A stretch of 64,000 bases of DNA from Paenibacillus sp. PCH8 (lineage in GTDB: Bacteria > Bacillota > Bacilli > Paenibacillales > Paenibacillaceae): positions 310,001 to 374,000 of the forward strand of contig NZ_PKQK01000003.1 in the NCBI RefSeq assembly GCF_002968835.1, read 5' to 3'. The translations under genes and the position numbers were made by a program. The notes below the pieces were generated by a model. It did no database searches and was not told where the DNA came from. It was given only the letters and a program-made list of their open reading frames with translations. Of the stretch, positions 9,606 through 18,855 are shown piece by piece; position 1 is the first letter of the stretch, and each line of letters opens with the position of its first letter.

Positions 9606-10253
9606 TCAATCTGTCTGATCTGATTCAGATACATATTTCATAATCCGTTCCAATTCCGGTTCAGTATCCGCATCCCAGAAACTGCGTTCAGGCAAAGGCA
9701 CATGTACACCTGAATAGTTGGCACTTCGCATAATCTTGCGCGCTCCCTCATCTCCATGTAGGGACAGTAAAGGTCCAAACATATGGGAGCGAAAGGCGAC
9801 AGGAGGTTTCCCCCCTTCTCCGTCCGTAGCTGCTGCATAATCACTCAGCTTATGGGTATCTAATGCTGCGGCCACCTGATTGATATCCTGTGCTTTCAAT
9901 AAAGGCTGATCTCCCAGTAGCATGAGGATTCCTTGCGGTTTGTACTCCATAGCCGACAGTATGCCACAATGAAGAGAGTTAGCCATGCCGCAAGCATAGT
10001 CAGCACAGACTGCAATTCGGAGTCTAACATTAGGGTTATAGGCATACGTCGCTGAATCAAGCCAATGTACAGGCAACCAGGCCAGCGAATCCTCCGGTTT
10101 CACCACACAGACCACCTGTTCCAGATCCGAATTCAGCGCAGCTTCCAGTGACCATGCTGCAAGTGACCTCCGATCAGGCATAACAACCGAGAGTTTATCT
10201 CGTCCCAGCCGTTGACTCTTACCTGCCGCCAGAACAATGCCCGTCATTCGCAT
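9606..10253 (-). CDS. pucB: PucB, MobA-like nucleotidyltransferase for XDH molybdenum cofactor
   Basis: GT-A fold NTP transferase related to MocA/MobA. It probably cytidylylates or otherwise matures molybdopterin for xanthine dehydrogenase. The 215 residues begin MRMTGIVLAAGKSQRLGRDK, the classic nucleotide-binding LAAGxSxRxG loop, and continue with the metal-binding LMLLGDQP and GGKPPVAF. The start at 10253 is chosen from AGAGGGGG ten bases upstream; it overlaps the pucA 3' end by 35 bases, implying coupled translation. Length agrees with B. subtilis PucB (205). Confidence 0.88.
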   Translation of the reverse strand: MRMTGIVLAAGKSQRLGRDKLSVVMPDRRSLAAWSLEAALNSDLEQVVCVVKPEDSLAWLPVHWLDSATYAYNPNVRLRIAVCADYACGMANSLHCGILSAMEYKPQGILMLLGDQPLLKAQDINQVAAALDTHKLSDYAAATDGEGGKPPVAFRSHMFGPLLSLHGDEGARKIMRSANYSGVHVPLPERSFWDADTEPELERIMKYVSESDQTD

Positions 10254-11382
10254 GTACAACGTTCCCCCTCTGCACCCCATAACTCTCGAAAGAAATCTTG
10301 TGTATACAAGCAATCAATTCAGCCACAATGCTAATGGCGATCTCTTCCGGGCCATCTGCCCCAATGCTCAATCCCACAGGAGAATGTACATGTTTCAATC
10401 GTGGTAAGCCATCCAACAGACGCGCTGTTCGTGTTTTGGAACCCATGACGCCGAGATACGCATATTCACAGTGCACTAATATCTCCAACAGTTCTCGTTC
10501 ACGCGGGAATTGATGACTCATCAAAATGATATAGTCTCTGTTGTTCACGTTCAGCAGAGGCATCACCTCACGCGGGAAACCTGGCACAAGTTCGGCTCCA
10601 GAGAACCGTTCTGAGGTACATAAAGACTCGCGCCAATCAGCCACAACAACTCGAAATCCTGCCGCGCGGGCCAGTCTGACTACAGGAACAACATCATTAC
10701 CGGCTCCGATGATAATCAGACGAGGGGTAGGGGTGTATTTCGAGGTGAATTGCTCCGGGATGCCCCAAGGGTGAACTGAAGCTGAATCGTTCTTCGCTAT
10801 TATAGCATTGGACGTATATTGGCTATGCTGTTCATCAGACAGCACTGGCGATCGACTACGATTTTCCACATGATCATAAGGGAGGACGCGTGAGGGACAC
10901 CAGTTAGACTGGTGTTTGGCGATCAAGGGATTCTCATCTACTTCGTCTGATTCGATCCGTTTCCAGTCGTATTCAATCCTTGTGTAATGATCTCGAAACG
11001 TACGAATTAACATGGTCTCCGCACCAGATTGTAGACACTCATGCATCTTCTGCAAAATCGATCGAAATTCACCACATACGGGTTCAAGAAGTACAATAAT
11101 AAGTCCGCCGCAGCCGATCGTCTCGCCCCAAGACAGATCATCCTCGGGTCGCATATCGTATTCCGCGAATTCCATCTGTTTTGTATCCAGCACACGACTC
11201 ACCCGGGCCTGAATGTCACTCTCAAGGCATCCGGGACTGATACTTCCATACATCGTGCCATCCTCGGTCAACAGCATAGAGACTCCCTGCTTACGGTAAG
11301 CATGACCCTCAACCTTGATTGCTGTTGCGAGCACGCATCGTCTTTCACGGGCCGCGATTGCACACAGATCATGCATTTCCAT
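10219..11382 (-). CDS. pucA: PucA/XdhC-family xanthine dehydrogenase maturation factor
   Basis: Binds molybdenum cofactor and inserts the sulfurated form into xanthine dehydrogenase. The N-terminal XdhC/CoxI domain (residues about 8-110) includes the ISPGCLESD and GETIGCGG motifs. The C-terminal XdhC Rossmann domain has RLIIIGAGNDVVPVVRLA and later ILMSHQFPRERELLE and YLGVMGSKTRTARLLDGL. The most probable start is the ATG at 11382 behind GGATGGAG, though the frame is open to a GTG at 11415. At about 387 residues it is longer than B. subtilis PucA (330), with a loose linker near 150-200 between the two domains. The final residues, enriched in His and Cys, overlap pucB. Confidence 0.88.
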   Translation of the reverse strand: MEMHDLCAIAARERRCVLATAIKVEGHAYRKQGVSMLLTEDGTMYGSISPGCLESDIQARVSRVLDTKQMEFAEYDMRPEDDLSWGETIGCGGLIIVLLEPVCGEFRSILQKMHECLQSGAETMLIRTFRDHYTRIEYDWKRIESDEVDENPLIAKHQSNWCPSRVLPYDHVENRSRSPVLSDEQHSQYTSNAIIAKNDSASVHPWGIPEQFTSKYTPTPRLIIIGAGNDVVPVVRLARAAGFRVVVADWRESLCTSERFSGAELVPGFPREVMPLLNVNNRDYIILMSHQFPRERELLEILVHCEYAYLGVMGSKTRTARLLDGLPRLKHVHSPVGLSIGADGPEEIAISIVAELIACIHKISFESYGVQRGNVVHANDGHCSGGR

Positions 11383-11427
11383 ACGGGTCTCCATCCTTTC
11401 TAAAACTTGCTGCACAAGTGCTTCTAG

Positions 11428-12750
11428 TTAGATACGACTCATCAATCTGGCAATGCTTTTATCCGACTCACGCAGCACGATACCACGATCAATCGTCTGA
11501 ATCTTGCGATTCTGGAGTACGATGCTGCCATCAATAATCACGGTGTCCACACAGCTACGTGTTGCAGAGTAGACCACGCGAGAATATACATCGGTCTCGT
11601 AGGAAGGATACGTATGAAAATCATTCAGATCCAGCAGTAGCATATCTGCCTTTTTGCCCACTTCCAGACTCCCGATTTCTTTCGACATGCCAAGTACTTC
11701 TGCACCACCCATGGTAGCCATACGCAATACCGTCCGGCCATCCATCACCGTCGGGCCATGAGGGATCTTATGCATCAGAGCTGTCAGACGCATCTCCTGA
11801 AACATATCCAGATTGTTGTTGCACGCCGCACCATCAGCTCCGATTCCAACAGCAATCTGACGATTCAGCAGATCAGGAATATCCGCAATTCCGGAGGAAA
11901 GCTTCATATTGGACCCCGGACAGTGAGTGACTTTGACACCGCGCTTGCGAATGATTTCCTTCTCTTCCTCACTCAGCCATACACAGTGAGCAAGCACCAG
12001 TCGCGGGGTAGCCAAACCGATATGATCGAGATACACGATGTTACGCATACCGCGTTCATGTTCCACAAGTTCGATCTCACCGCGATTCTCAGAGGCATGG
12101 GTGTGGACTTTGACATGATATTTATTCGACAGATCACGTACCTCAATCAGCAGTTCCTCCGTACACGAGACAACAAATCTCGGGCAGAAGGCATATTGAA
12201 TGCGACCTCTGCCGAATCCGTTCCATTTCTCCAGCAGATCCACACTCTGTTGCAGTGATGTCGCTGTGTTCTCACGCAGAGGTTCAGGAACCTCATCTCC
12301 ATGATCCATCATCACCTTGCCAGAGATAACCCGGATGCCGCTCTGCGCCATCGCCTGAAATGCCGAATCCGTATGATGCACCGTCTCCATATCCAGTATG
12401 GTTGTGGTACCGCTGGAGATCAATTCGCCGAGTCCAAGCATCGCCGAGTAATAGACGGACTCCTCATCATGCGCTGCCTCCAGCGGCCAGATGCGCTGAC
12501 GGAGCCAATCCATCAGTTCCAGATCGTCCGCACGTCCTCGGAACAAGGTCTGACACAGATGAATATGCGTCTGAATAAAGCCTGGCAGAAGTACTTTGCC
12601 ACGAGCATCAATAACCTGATCAGCCTGAACATCAATATGCGCTGCAATCTCCTTAATTTTGTTATCCTCGATCAACAGATCTCCGATGAATACGTCCTCT
12701 TCCGCATTCATCGTCACAAGCTGTGCGCCTTTCAGCAGGATCGTTCCCAT
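11428..12750 (-). CDS. SsnA/MtaD-type amidohydrolase, probable guanine (aminopurine) deaminase
   Basis: Metal-dependent hydrolase of the amidohydrolase superfamily. The 440 residues carry the N-terminal metal site PGFIQTHIHLCQTLFRG, then HTHASENRGE, LAHCVWLS, a third region VTHCPGSNMKLSSG, and the catalytic Asp in IGADGAACNNNLD. It is closest in pattern to 5'-deoxyadenosine/MTA/SAH deaminases and SsnA. Its position directly before pucA and behind the GGT-like gene suggests deamination of guanine (or 8-oxoguanine) to feed xanthine dehydrogenase, filling the role of B. subtilis GuaD, which is a different fold. AGGGGAG precedes the ATG. Substrate assignment is by context only. Confidence 0.75.
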   Translation of the reverse strand: MGTILLKGAQLVTMNAEEDVFIGDLLIEDNKIKEIAAHIDVQADQVIDARGKVLLPGFIQTHIHLCQTLFRGRADDLELMDWLRQRIWPLEAAHDEESVYYSAMLGLGELISSGTTTILDMETVHHTDSAFQAMAQSGIRVISGKVMMDHGDEVPEPLRENTATSLQQSVDLLEKWNGFGRGRIQYAFCPRFVVSCTEELLIEVRDLSNKYHVKVHTHASENRGEIELVEHERGMRNIVYLDHIGLATPRLVLAHCVWLSEEEKEIIRKRGVKVTHCPGSNMKLSSGIADIPDLLNRQIAVGIGADGAACNNNLDMFQEMRLTALMHKIPHGPTVMDGRTVLRMATMGGAEVLGMSKEIGSLEVGKKADMLLLDLNDFHTYPSYETDVYSRVVYSATRSCVDTVIIDGSIVLQNRKIQTIDRGIVLRESDKSIARLMSRI

Positions 12751-12886
12751 GCCAATCTCCCCTATCTGTGTCTGTCTATATCGTTCAACGCATACATATA
12801 TACACTTGCACTCCGATGACAGACTAACCTCCCATCGCTGTTATTGTGTAAATATCTAGTTGAACTTATAAGTGTTCATGTAGCTG

Positions 12887-14482
12887 TTACCATCCAATAG
12901 CCATTCCATCGCCCCTAGGGTCTGCCGCGCCGCTAATCATGCCGTCCTCACGAATAACAATACCTTGCGACTGTCCCATAATACCATCCCACGATGCTCT
13001 CGCTTCAACGTTATGTCCCCACTGGGCAAGGGTTGCACATACGTCATCATGATATCGGTTCTCCACACGCATCGAATCGCCTTCTTCGCCCCAGGTACGT
13101 CCGTACACCCAACGTGGCAAGCTGATCGCTTCCTGAATGTTGAGACCGTAATCAAGTACACCGGTAAGAACCGATAATTGTGTCTGTGGCTGGCCCTCTC
13201 CTCCCTGCGTACCCACGAGCATATAAGGTTTGCCATCTCGTGTGACGAGGCCCGGCATGAGGGTGTGGAATGAGCGTTTGTTTGGTTCCAATACGTTGGC
13301 ATCTTTCGTATCCAAAGAGAAAAAGGACCCTCTATTCTGCATGATAATCCCCGTATCCCCTGGAACATAGGCTGCACCGAAGTCAAAATACAGGCTTTGT
13401 ATGAATGACACTGCGTTGCCTTCGCTATCAACAACCGCCGCATAAGCAGTGTCCTGACCCATCGTTTTGGACAAATACGGTTGTGCCACTGGCGCAGCAG
13501 ACTGGATCTCATCCCACAATTGGTCACCGTAACCCTTGGATAACAGATGATCCAACGGAATGTCCCTGAAATCGGGGTCTGTCAGATAACGGTCACGATC
13601 ACGAAACGCCTTTTTCACCACTTCCGCCATCAGATGATAGAACTCGGGTGACGTGCGTGCAATCGAGGACAGATCAATATGCTCCAGCATGTTTAACATC
13701 ATCAACATCGAGAATCCTTGCGAGTTGGGCGGCATCTGATGAACTTCATATCCTCGATAACCCGTACTGATCGGCTTCACCCACTCTCCGTGGTGACCCG
13801 CAAAATCCGCCGGTGCAAGCATACCCCCATCCTCACGAATAGCCGAAGTCAGGCGTCTCGCAAGCTCTCCAGTGTAAAAAGCATCTCGCCCCCCTTTCTG
13901 AATCCGACGAATGGAAGCAGCAAGATCAGGCTGAATTAGTAACTCGCCTTCCTGTAAAAGAATACCTGAAGGGGCAAATACCGCGCGCAGCGGCGTATGC
14001 CCCTTAATGAAATCCTCATCCCTTTCTATCCACAATCGCAGATTCCGGGATACTGGGCATCCTTTTTCGGCATACTGCGCAGCGGGTTCCAACAACTGCT
14101 CCCACGATAGCTTGCCGTATCGGGACCAGACTTCCCACCATGCATCCACCATGCCCGGAACCGTAATAGCGCTGAGTACACCGCGCTGAGGGATCGTATT
14201 CATGCCCATCGCTTTGAACGTATCGGCATGAATGCCTGCTGCAGATCGGCCACTTCCGTTAAAGGCGGTAATCTCACCGCTCGCTCCATCATGAATCAGG
14301 AAGAACGCATCCCCGCCAAGTCCAGTCATGTGCGGATATACCACACCCAGTGCTGCACTAACCGCAACAGCGGCATCATAAGCATTTCCGCCTTGCTGGA
14401 GGATGGAGCTTCCCACTGCGCTTGCCAGATAATGTGGAGAGGTGACCATGACCTCCCTGGAGATCGGCATCTGGTTTAGCAT
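12887..14482 (-). CDS. Gamma-glutamyltransferase-family Ntn-hydrolase in puc operon (HpxW-like?)
   Basis: Self-cleaving N-terminal-nucleophile hydrolase. The 531 residues start without a signal peptide, show GGNAYDAAVAVSAALGVVYP and TGLGGDAFFL near the N-terminus, and the processing site GQDTAYAAVVD with Thr345 as expected nucleophile of the small subunit. Cytosolic location and membership of the purine operon (it overlaps pucG by seven bases, strong GGAGGGAG ribosome site) argue against glutathione breakdown. In Klebsiella, HpxW of the same family is oxamate amidohydrolase in urate catabolism. An HpxW-like step here is plausible because PucG produces oxalurate-type products. A YwrD-like peptidase role cannot be excluded. 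Confidence 0.8.
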   Translation of the reverse strand: MLNQMPISREVMVTSPHYLASAVGSSILQQGGNAYDAAVAVSAALGVVYPHMTGLGGDAFFLIHDGASGEITAFNGSGRSAAGIHADTFKAMGMNTIPQRGVLSAITVPGMVDAWWEVWSRYGKLSWEQLLEPAAQYAEKGCPVSRNLRLWIERDEDFIKGHTPLRAVFAPSGILLQEGELLIQPDLAASIRRIQKGGRDAFYTGELARRLTSAIREDGGMLAPADFAGHHGEWVKPISTGYRGYEVHQMPPNSQGFSMLMMLNMLEHIDLSSIARTSPEFYHLMAEVVKKAFRDRDRYLTDPDFRDIPLDHLLSKGYGDQLWDEIQSAAPVAQPYLSKTMGQDTAYAAVVDSEGNAVSFIQSLYFDFGAAYVPGDTGIIMQNRGSFFSLDTKDANVLEPNKRSFHTLMPGLVTRDGKPYMLVGTQGGEGQPQTQLSVLTGVLDYGLNIQEAISLPRWVYGRTWGEEGDSMRVENRYHDDVCATLAQWGHNVEARASWDGIMGQSQGIVIREDGMISGAADPRGDGMAIGW

Positions 14483-15716
14483 AAGGCTCCCTCCTTCCCT
14501 GCGTACACGTCCAGTGCTGCCTGCACCGGTTCACCGGCAGGCAAGCTATGTCGATGGCGAAGCAAAACAGCTTCCAGCGCTCCGAGCACATGTAGTACAT
14601 TTCTGCGCTGGCAACTGAATCCCATCGTACCGATGCGCCATATTTTCCCCTTCAATGGTCCGAATGAACTCGCGATTTCAATGCTAAAGTCGTTCAGCAG
14701 CATACTCCGCACCGATTCACCATCGATCCCTTCAGGAATGTGAATACAAGTGACCACCGGAAGTTTACTGGACAGATCGCCATACAATTGCAGTCCCATC
14801 CCCTGAATTCCAGCGACCAACGCACGTTCATTGACCCGATGTCGCTGAAAACGAGCCTCCAATCCCTCTTGCAGCAGAATGCGCAACCCTTCATGAAGAC
14901 CGTAGAGCATGGAAGTCGCTTCCGTATGGTGGTTCAACCGCGCCGGACCCCAGTAATCCTGCAATTGGCTCAGATCCAAATAATTACTAGCAATGGTGCG
15001 GCCTTCTGCCCGTGCACTGGTTGCATCCCGCAGTCCGCGTTCAATCGTTTTGCGACTCATCAGTTTCTGCTCCACCCGACTGTTGTACGTGAGAGGCGCC
15101 ATCCCGGATGGAACAGACAGGCATTTCTGCGTACCGCCCATCACCGCATCCAGATGCCAGGCATCCGTCTCCACGGGAGTCCCGCCTATGGTCGCCACAG
15201 CATCCACAACGAGTAAAATATCGAGTTCGCGGCAGGCTTTGCCAATCTCGGCAAGGGGCTGCATCTGTCCGGTTGAAGTCTCTCCATGAACCATGGCAAC
15301 CAGACTCGGCTTATGGGCATGGATCGCCTTGATCACCTCTTCCGGGTCAAATACTGTTCCCCATTCCGTTTCCATAAAGACAACTTCGGCACCACATCGT
15401 TCCGAGATTTCAACCAGCAGATGTCCGAATCGCCCGTAGATCGGGACGAGCACTTTGTCACCAGGCTGGATTAGACTGACCAACACCGCCTCAATCCCCG
15501 AACGGGATGTACCATCTACTGGATAACACCACTCGTTATCGGTCATATATAGCTCACGCAGCATCGCCATCGTCTCGTTCATCAAGGAGGTGAATTCCGG
15601 GTCGAACTGCCCCAGAATGGGGAAGGATAATGCTCGTAGTACGCGTGGATCAACCTCAACGGGTCCGGGGTCATAATGGTCCGCAAGGATGGAGATAGCT
15701 CTTTATAGGTGGACAT
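14476..15716 (-). CDS. pucG: Ureidoglycine-glyoxylate aminotransferase PucG, with single-base frameshift
   Basis: Class V PLP aminotransferase that converts ureidoglycine plus glyoxylate to oxalurate and glycine (first described as (S)-ureidoglycine aminotransferase). From ATG 15716 the frame reads MSTYKELSPSLRTIMTP, then must shift at the CCCC run (15667-15670 on the forward strand appears as GGGG). One added base restores GPVEVDPRVLRALSFPILGQ and runs into the long downstream frame. The PLP lysine is in GGTQKCLSVPSG and the Asp in LVVDAVATIGG. Without the shift, translation stops after about 45 codons. With repair, the 413 or so residues match B. subtilis PucG (416). Likely a sequencing error rather than a true pseudogene. 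Confidence 0.85.
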
Positions 15717-15722
15717 CTTCTC

Positions 15723-17030
15723 TCAACTCCCATAACCGTATTTATAGAGTAGCTGAACCAAAACCCGGAATCCGCGCACCAAGTCTGCTTCGGCTGTATG
15801 TTCAAGTGGATTATGACTGATGCCATCCTGACTCGGCACGAAGATCATCGCTGTCGGACAAGCGGGCTGGAAGATCTGCGAATCATGTCCTGCACCACTT
15901 GGCATTGACCAATAGGATAATTGCTCCTGCTCGCAGATGTTTTGAATATCTGAGATCATCTGCGCATTCATGGGAATGGGTGCCACGGAGAGATGTTCTT
16001 CCCAGTCCAGCCCGAGCTGCTGCTCGGCTGCAATCTGACTAAACGCCTGTAACATCTCCTGCCAGCAGCCATCCATGATCTCCTGCCGGATATGACGAAT
16101 ATCCAGTGAAAATACGGCTCGGGCAGCAACCACATTCCCAACACCCGGATCAGCTATGATTCGCCCAACTGTGGCTACGAACGGTTCCCCTGCTTGCAAC
16201 GCGATGTTCCTTACTGCTGTAATCATCTCGGCTGCTCCAGCAAGTGCGTCCTTGCGCCAGCACATCGGAGTCGTTCCCGCGTGGTTCGCTTCCCCACTTA
16301 CGGTAATACTGAATCGCTTCTGACCCACGATATCGTATACGACTCCGATGGAATGCCTTAGCCGTTCAAGAACCTGACCTTGCTCGATATGAAGTTCAAT
16401 AAAAGCACCGTATTTTTTCATAGCGGGTCTATACTCACGATCAGGACCAAAGCCCGCATCACGAATCGCTTGTGCAAAGGTAGTTCCCTCTGCATCCTTT
16501 AAGTGCTCCACGTCTTCCAGCGCCGTTACACCCGTTACGCTTCGTGAACCCCAATACGCGAAGGGGAATCGACTTCCCTCTTCTTCACACAGTGATACCA
16601 CTTGAAGAGTGCGCTTAGGTGCTCCGAAATGATGCTGTAAATATTCCAGGGCAAGGACTCCCGCCACTACACCATAGGCGCCATCATACTTGCCGCCATG
16701 TACCACAGAATCAATATGTGATCCGGTCACAATCGGCAATGGTTCAGCACCAGTTGGTGATTCATGACCCTCGCCCTTCAATGTGCCATACAGATTACCA
16801 GACTGGTCGAATTCGGGAGACAGCCCTTTCTCCTGCATCTTGGCTGCGAGAGCATGCTGTGCTTCACACCATGCTTGGTCATACAATAGGCGTGTCACGC
16901 CACCCCGTGCATCGGTTCCATATGTCGCCAGCCAGTCGAGCATGGATTGAAGCTCCACCTGTTCCACATTCGGTAGAGGAAGAGACGAATGGTTCGTGCC
17001 CGATGACCTGTACACTCCAGACTCCGTCAT
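15723..17030 (-). CDS. pucF: Allantoate amidohydrolase PucF
   Basis: M20-family zinc/manganese peptidase-like enzyme that opens allantoate to ureidoglycine, CO2 and ammonia. The 435 residues show metal ligands in GSHIDSVVHGGKYDGAYG, CEEEGSRF, and ELHIEQG, the lid motif VSGEANHAGTTPM, and the final ligand GISHNPLEHT. It overlaps the pucH stop by four bases (ATGA) behind GGAGGAG, and ends seven bases before pucG. Length fits the AllC/PucF family (about 410), with an N-terminal extension of about 20 residues. Confidence 0.92.
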   Translation of the reverse strand: MTESGVYRSSGTNHSSLPLPNVEQVELQSMLDWLATYGTDARGGVTRLLYDQAWCEAQHALAAKMQEKGLSPEFDQSGNLYGTLKGEGHESPTGAEPLPIVTGSHIDSVVHGGKYDGAYGVVAGVLALEYLQHHFGAPKRTLQVVSLCEEEGSRFPFAYWGSRSVTGVTALEDVEHLKDAEGTTFAQAIRDAGFGPDREYRPAMKKYGAFIELHIEQGQVLERLRHSIGVVYDIVGQKRFSITVSGEANHAGTTPMCWRKDALAGAAEMITAVRNIALQAGEPFVATVGRIIADPGVGNVVAARAVFSLDIRHIRQEIMDGCWQEMLQAFSQIAAEQQLGLDWEEHLSVAPIPMNAQMISDIQNICEQEQLSYWSMPSGAGHDSQIFQPACPTAMIFVPSQDGISHNPLEHTAEADLVRGFRVLVQLLYKYGYGS

Positions 17031-18435
17031 GGCGTCTCCTCCGTTCCTGTTTTGATGGGACTATAAGAGTAGGCGTGCGCCGCAATGTGCTGCCCCATAG
17101 GTTCTGGAGATAACCCGGATTCCGAGTTATATACACGCTTTCCTCGGCAGAATACGTTTGTAATACGGCAGGAAAATGCACGTCCCACATAAGGGCTCTG
17201 TTGATGTCTATAGAGAAGATCATCCGTATTCAAGGTCGTGCTCTTCTCCCAATCGATCAGCACCAGATCTGCATCTTTGCCAATCGCAATTTCTCCTTTG
17301 CTCTCCAGACCAAGCCTTCTGGCAGGTTGCAGGGAGAGCACTCTTCCGAGTAACGGAAGGTCGATACTGCGCCGGAGATGCCCATCCTCCAGCATGATTA
17401 GCAGTGTACTTTGAGCTCCGGAAATCCCGCCCCAGATCTCAAAAAAGTTATCGGATTGTTTCATCGAAGGCGGACATGGAGAATGGTCTGAGGCAATTAC
17501 ATCAATCAACCCTGACTTCAGTGCGTCCCATAACTTCTCCTGTTCCGAAGAACTGCGAAGAGGTGGTGCACATTTCGCTACAGCACCCAGTCGGACAACA
17601 TCCTGATCCGTCAGCGTCAGATAATGGGGGCATGTCTCCGAAGTTACGTCCTGTCCACGCAGCTTCGCCTCCGCAATCAGATCCAGTGCCTCCCGGGTAC
17701 TGATATGTACAAAATGTAAGGCACATCCGGTCAGTTGTCCATATTCTAACGCCCGGGTAACAGCCAGAACCTCTGCTTCAACCGGTCGAGACCGGACATA
17801 GTCCATTGGTTCAGTCTTCCCCTCCGCCACACTTTTGGCCGAGAGTTCGGCAACCATACCTTCATCCTCTGCATGCAGGGCCAGCACACGGTGTAATCTT
17901 GCGATTTCGACCATGCCATCCAGCAGAGTAACGTTATCCGCTCTGGCGAAGATGTCATCGCCTTCTCCGCCTGGTTCGGACATAAATGCCTTGAACCCCG
18001 CTGCACCGAGCTCTGCAAGTGGAGCGAGTTCAGCACGATTGCCGGGAACGAGCCCTCCCCAGAACGCATAATCGACATACGATTGATCTGCAGCTGCTTT
18101 CTTTTTCAATTCCCATGCTTCCTGCCTTGTGGTTGGAGGTACACCATTGAGGGGCATGTCGACATAGGTCGTAATTCCCCCTGCGGCAAGAGATGCTGAT
18201 CCCGACTTGAATCCCTCCCAGCTCGCAAGTCCAGGTTCATTGAAATGTACATGAATGTCCACTACACCTGGCATGACCGCAAGGCCCTCTGCTTCTACGA
18301 TTCGAGTCTCTTCATCCCCCGCTAAACGCAAGGACATCGCCGTAATCTTCTCACCCGTGATGCCAATATCCAGCTCTTCTACCCGATCTTTCAGTACCAC
18401 CCGAGCCCCCTAATGATGGTATCAAATGTTGTCAT
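17027..18435 (-). CDS. pucH: Allantoinase PucH, with single-base frameshift near codon 11
   Basis: Cyclic amidohydrolase that converts allantoin to allantoate. The correct start is the ATG at 18435, behind AGGGGAGGG. It reads MTTFDTIIRG and then requires one extra G in the GGGGG run (18406-18410) to give ARVVLKDRVEELDIGI, continuous with the rest; as written it stops after 14 codons. Metal site DIHVHFNEPG, carbamylatable Lys in GFKAFMSEPG, HAEDEG, HFVHIST and ASDHSPCPP are all intact, so the enzyme is probably functional and the break an artefact. Repaired length is about 469, near B. subtilis PucH (446). Confidence 0.88.
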
Positions 18436-18477
18436 GTGGATGACCCTCCCCTGAATCAGAACCGGATGTGTACATGT

Positions 18478-18855
18478 TCAGCTTCCCCGGTATGTACTGT
18501 AGCCTCCTGGAGCAATCAATAACGGAATATGGTAATGGCTTGAAGCATCCGATACCGCAAAACGAATTGGGACAACCGTCCATAGTACCTGCCCTAGCTC
18601 TTCTAACAAACGCTGTGCGTAATAACGATCGACATGGAATTGAAGCTCATATATCGCTTGCTCCAGCTCACCGCTCTCCAGCAGAGGTTCATCCAGACGT
18701 CCATCCGCATTCGTCACCGACTCAGCAACTTTTGTCTTGTTTTCCTGTTCTGCATCCCTCTTCAGGATATATAGCTCTATCCGAACACCCGCAGCAGGCA
18801 CACCTTTGGAAGTATCCAGCACATGTGTTGTAATTCGTCCACCAGACATCGACAT
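18478..18855 (-). CDS. pucM: 5-hydroxyisourate hydrolase PucM
   Basis: Transthyretin-like enzyme that hydrolyses 5-hydroxyisourate, the uricase product, to OHCU. The 125 residues contain the N-terminal GGRITTHVLDTSKGVPAAGV block, a central catalytic Arg-containing strand (VPIRFAV) with HYHIPLLIAPGGYSTY, and the diagnostic C-terminal YRGS. Its ATG overlaps the last base of the pucL stop codon, so the two successive enzymes are translationally coupled. Identification is secure. Confidence 0.95.
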   Translation of the reverse strand: MSMSGGRITTHVLDTSKGVPAAGVRIELYILKRDAEQENKTKVAESVTNADGRLDEPLLESGELEQAIYELQFHVDRYYAQRLLEELGQVLWTVVPIRFAVSDASSHYHIPLLIAPGGYSTYRGS

